From Oscillospiraceae bacterium (GTDB lineage: Bacteria > Bacillota > Clostridia > Oscillospirales > Ruminococcaceae), in assembly GCA_900770195.1 (NCBI GenBank), contig CAAGJI010000040.1:1-5175 (forward strand): 5,175 bases of DNA. The letters run 5' to 3'. Shown here one piece after another: positions 5,128-5,175 of the stretch; position 1 is the stretch's first letter, and each line of letters starts with the position of its first letter. The notes beneath the pieces are model-generated. The model worked only from the letters and a program-made list of their open reading frames with translations, ran no database searches and was not told the origin of the DNA. Position numbers and translations under genes: made by a program.

Positions 5128-5175
5128 TTTTGCTTACAAATTCAATTAAAATCACATCTAAAGTGACTGGTTTAA

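Overview
The window reads as chromosomal DNA of a low-GC Gram-positive anaerobe, most likely a Ruminococcaceae/Oscillospiraceae clostridium of the gut or rumen. The clues are AT-rich DNA, strong Shine-Dalgarno sites and textbook sigma-A promoters, a typical Firmicutes 5S rRNA, and a secreted family-5 cellulase ending in a type I dockerin, the plug that docks enzymes onto a cellulosome. The genus is inferred; no species can be named from this sequence alone.

Layout. Positions 1-76 look like the 23S-5S spacer, followed by a 5S rRNA (77-192) and an intrinsic terminator. Only 28 bases after that hairpin comes rsmE (253-972), a 16S rRNA methyltransferase, so an rRNA-modifying enzyme sits directly behind an rRNA operon. 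After its own terminator, a consensus promoter drives a monocistronic secreted GH5 endoglucanase with a C-terminal dockerin (1088-2704). A 188-base intergenic region then holds a terminator, a cluster of TCTGG half-sites in direct and inverted orientation, and a promoter for a vitamin-type ECF transporter S component (2893-3420). That gene converges on a biotin-dependent acyl-CoA carboxyltransferase subunit encoded on the minus strand (3457-4974), and the two share one bidirectional terminator. Upstream of the carboxyltransferase promoter lies a compound palindromic element (5074-5127) of the kind that is often dispersed in clostridial genomes. No gene is visible in 4990-5175, and no gene-free stretch exceeds 300 bases.

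The protein genes appear to be independent single-gene units, each closed by a hairpin terminator, rather than one pathway. Links are physiological: plant-fibre degradation (GH5-dockerin), vitamin uptake (ECF S component, which must borrow an ECF module encoded elsewhere), and short-chain acyl-CoA carboxyl transfer (which needs a biotin carrier and partner subunits encoded elsewhere).

The most interesting signals are: (1) the same start architecture at two unrelated genes, TTGACA-17-TATAAT, 16-18 bases, then ATGGAGGAT whose GGAGG is the ribosome binding site for an in-frame TTG exactly 8 bases later, so the ATG is probably not the true start; (2) the TCTGG operator-like cluster over the ECF promoter, which suggests a protein regulator, perhaps a MocR/PdxR-like one; and (3) the rRNA methyltransferase gene with no room for a promoter between it and the rRNA operon terminator. 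I did not find a clearly new multi-gene system.
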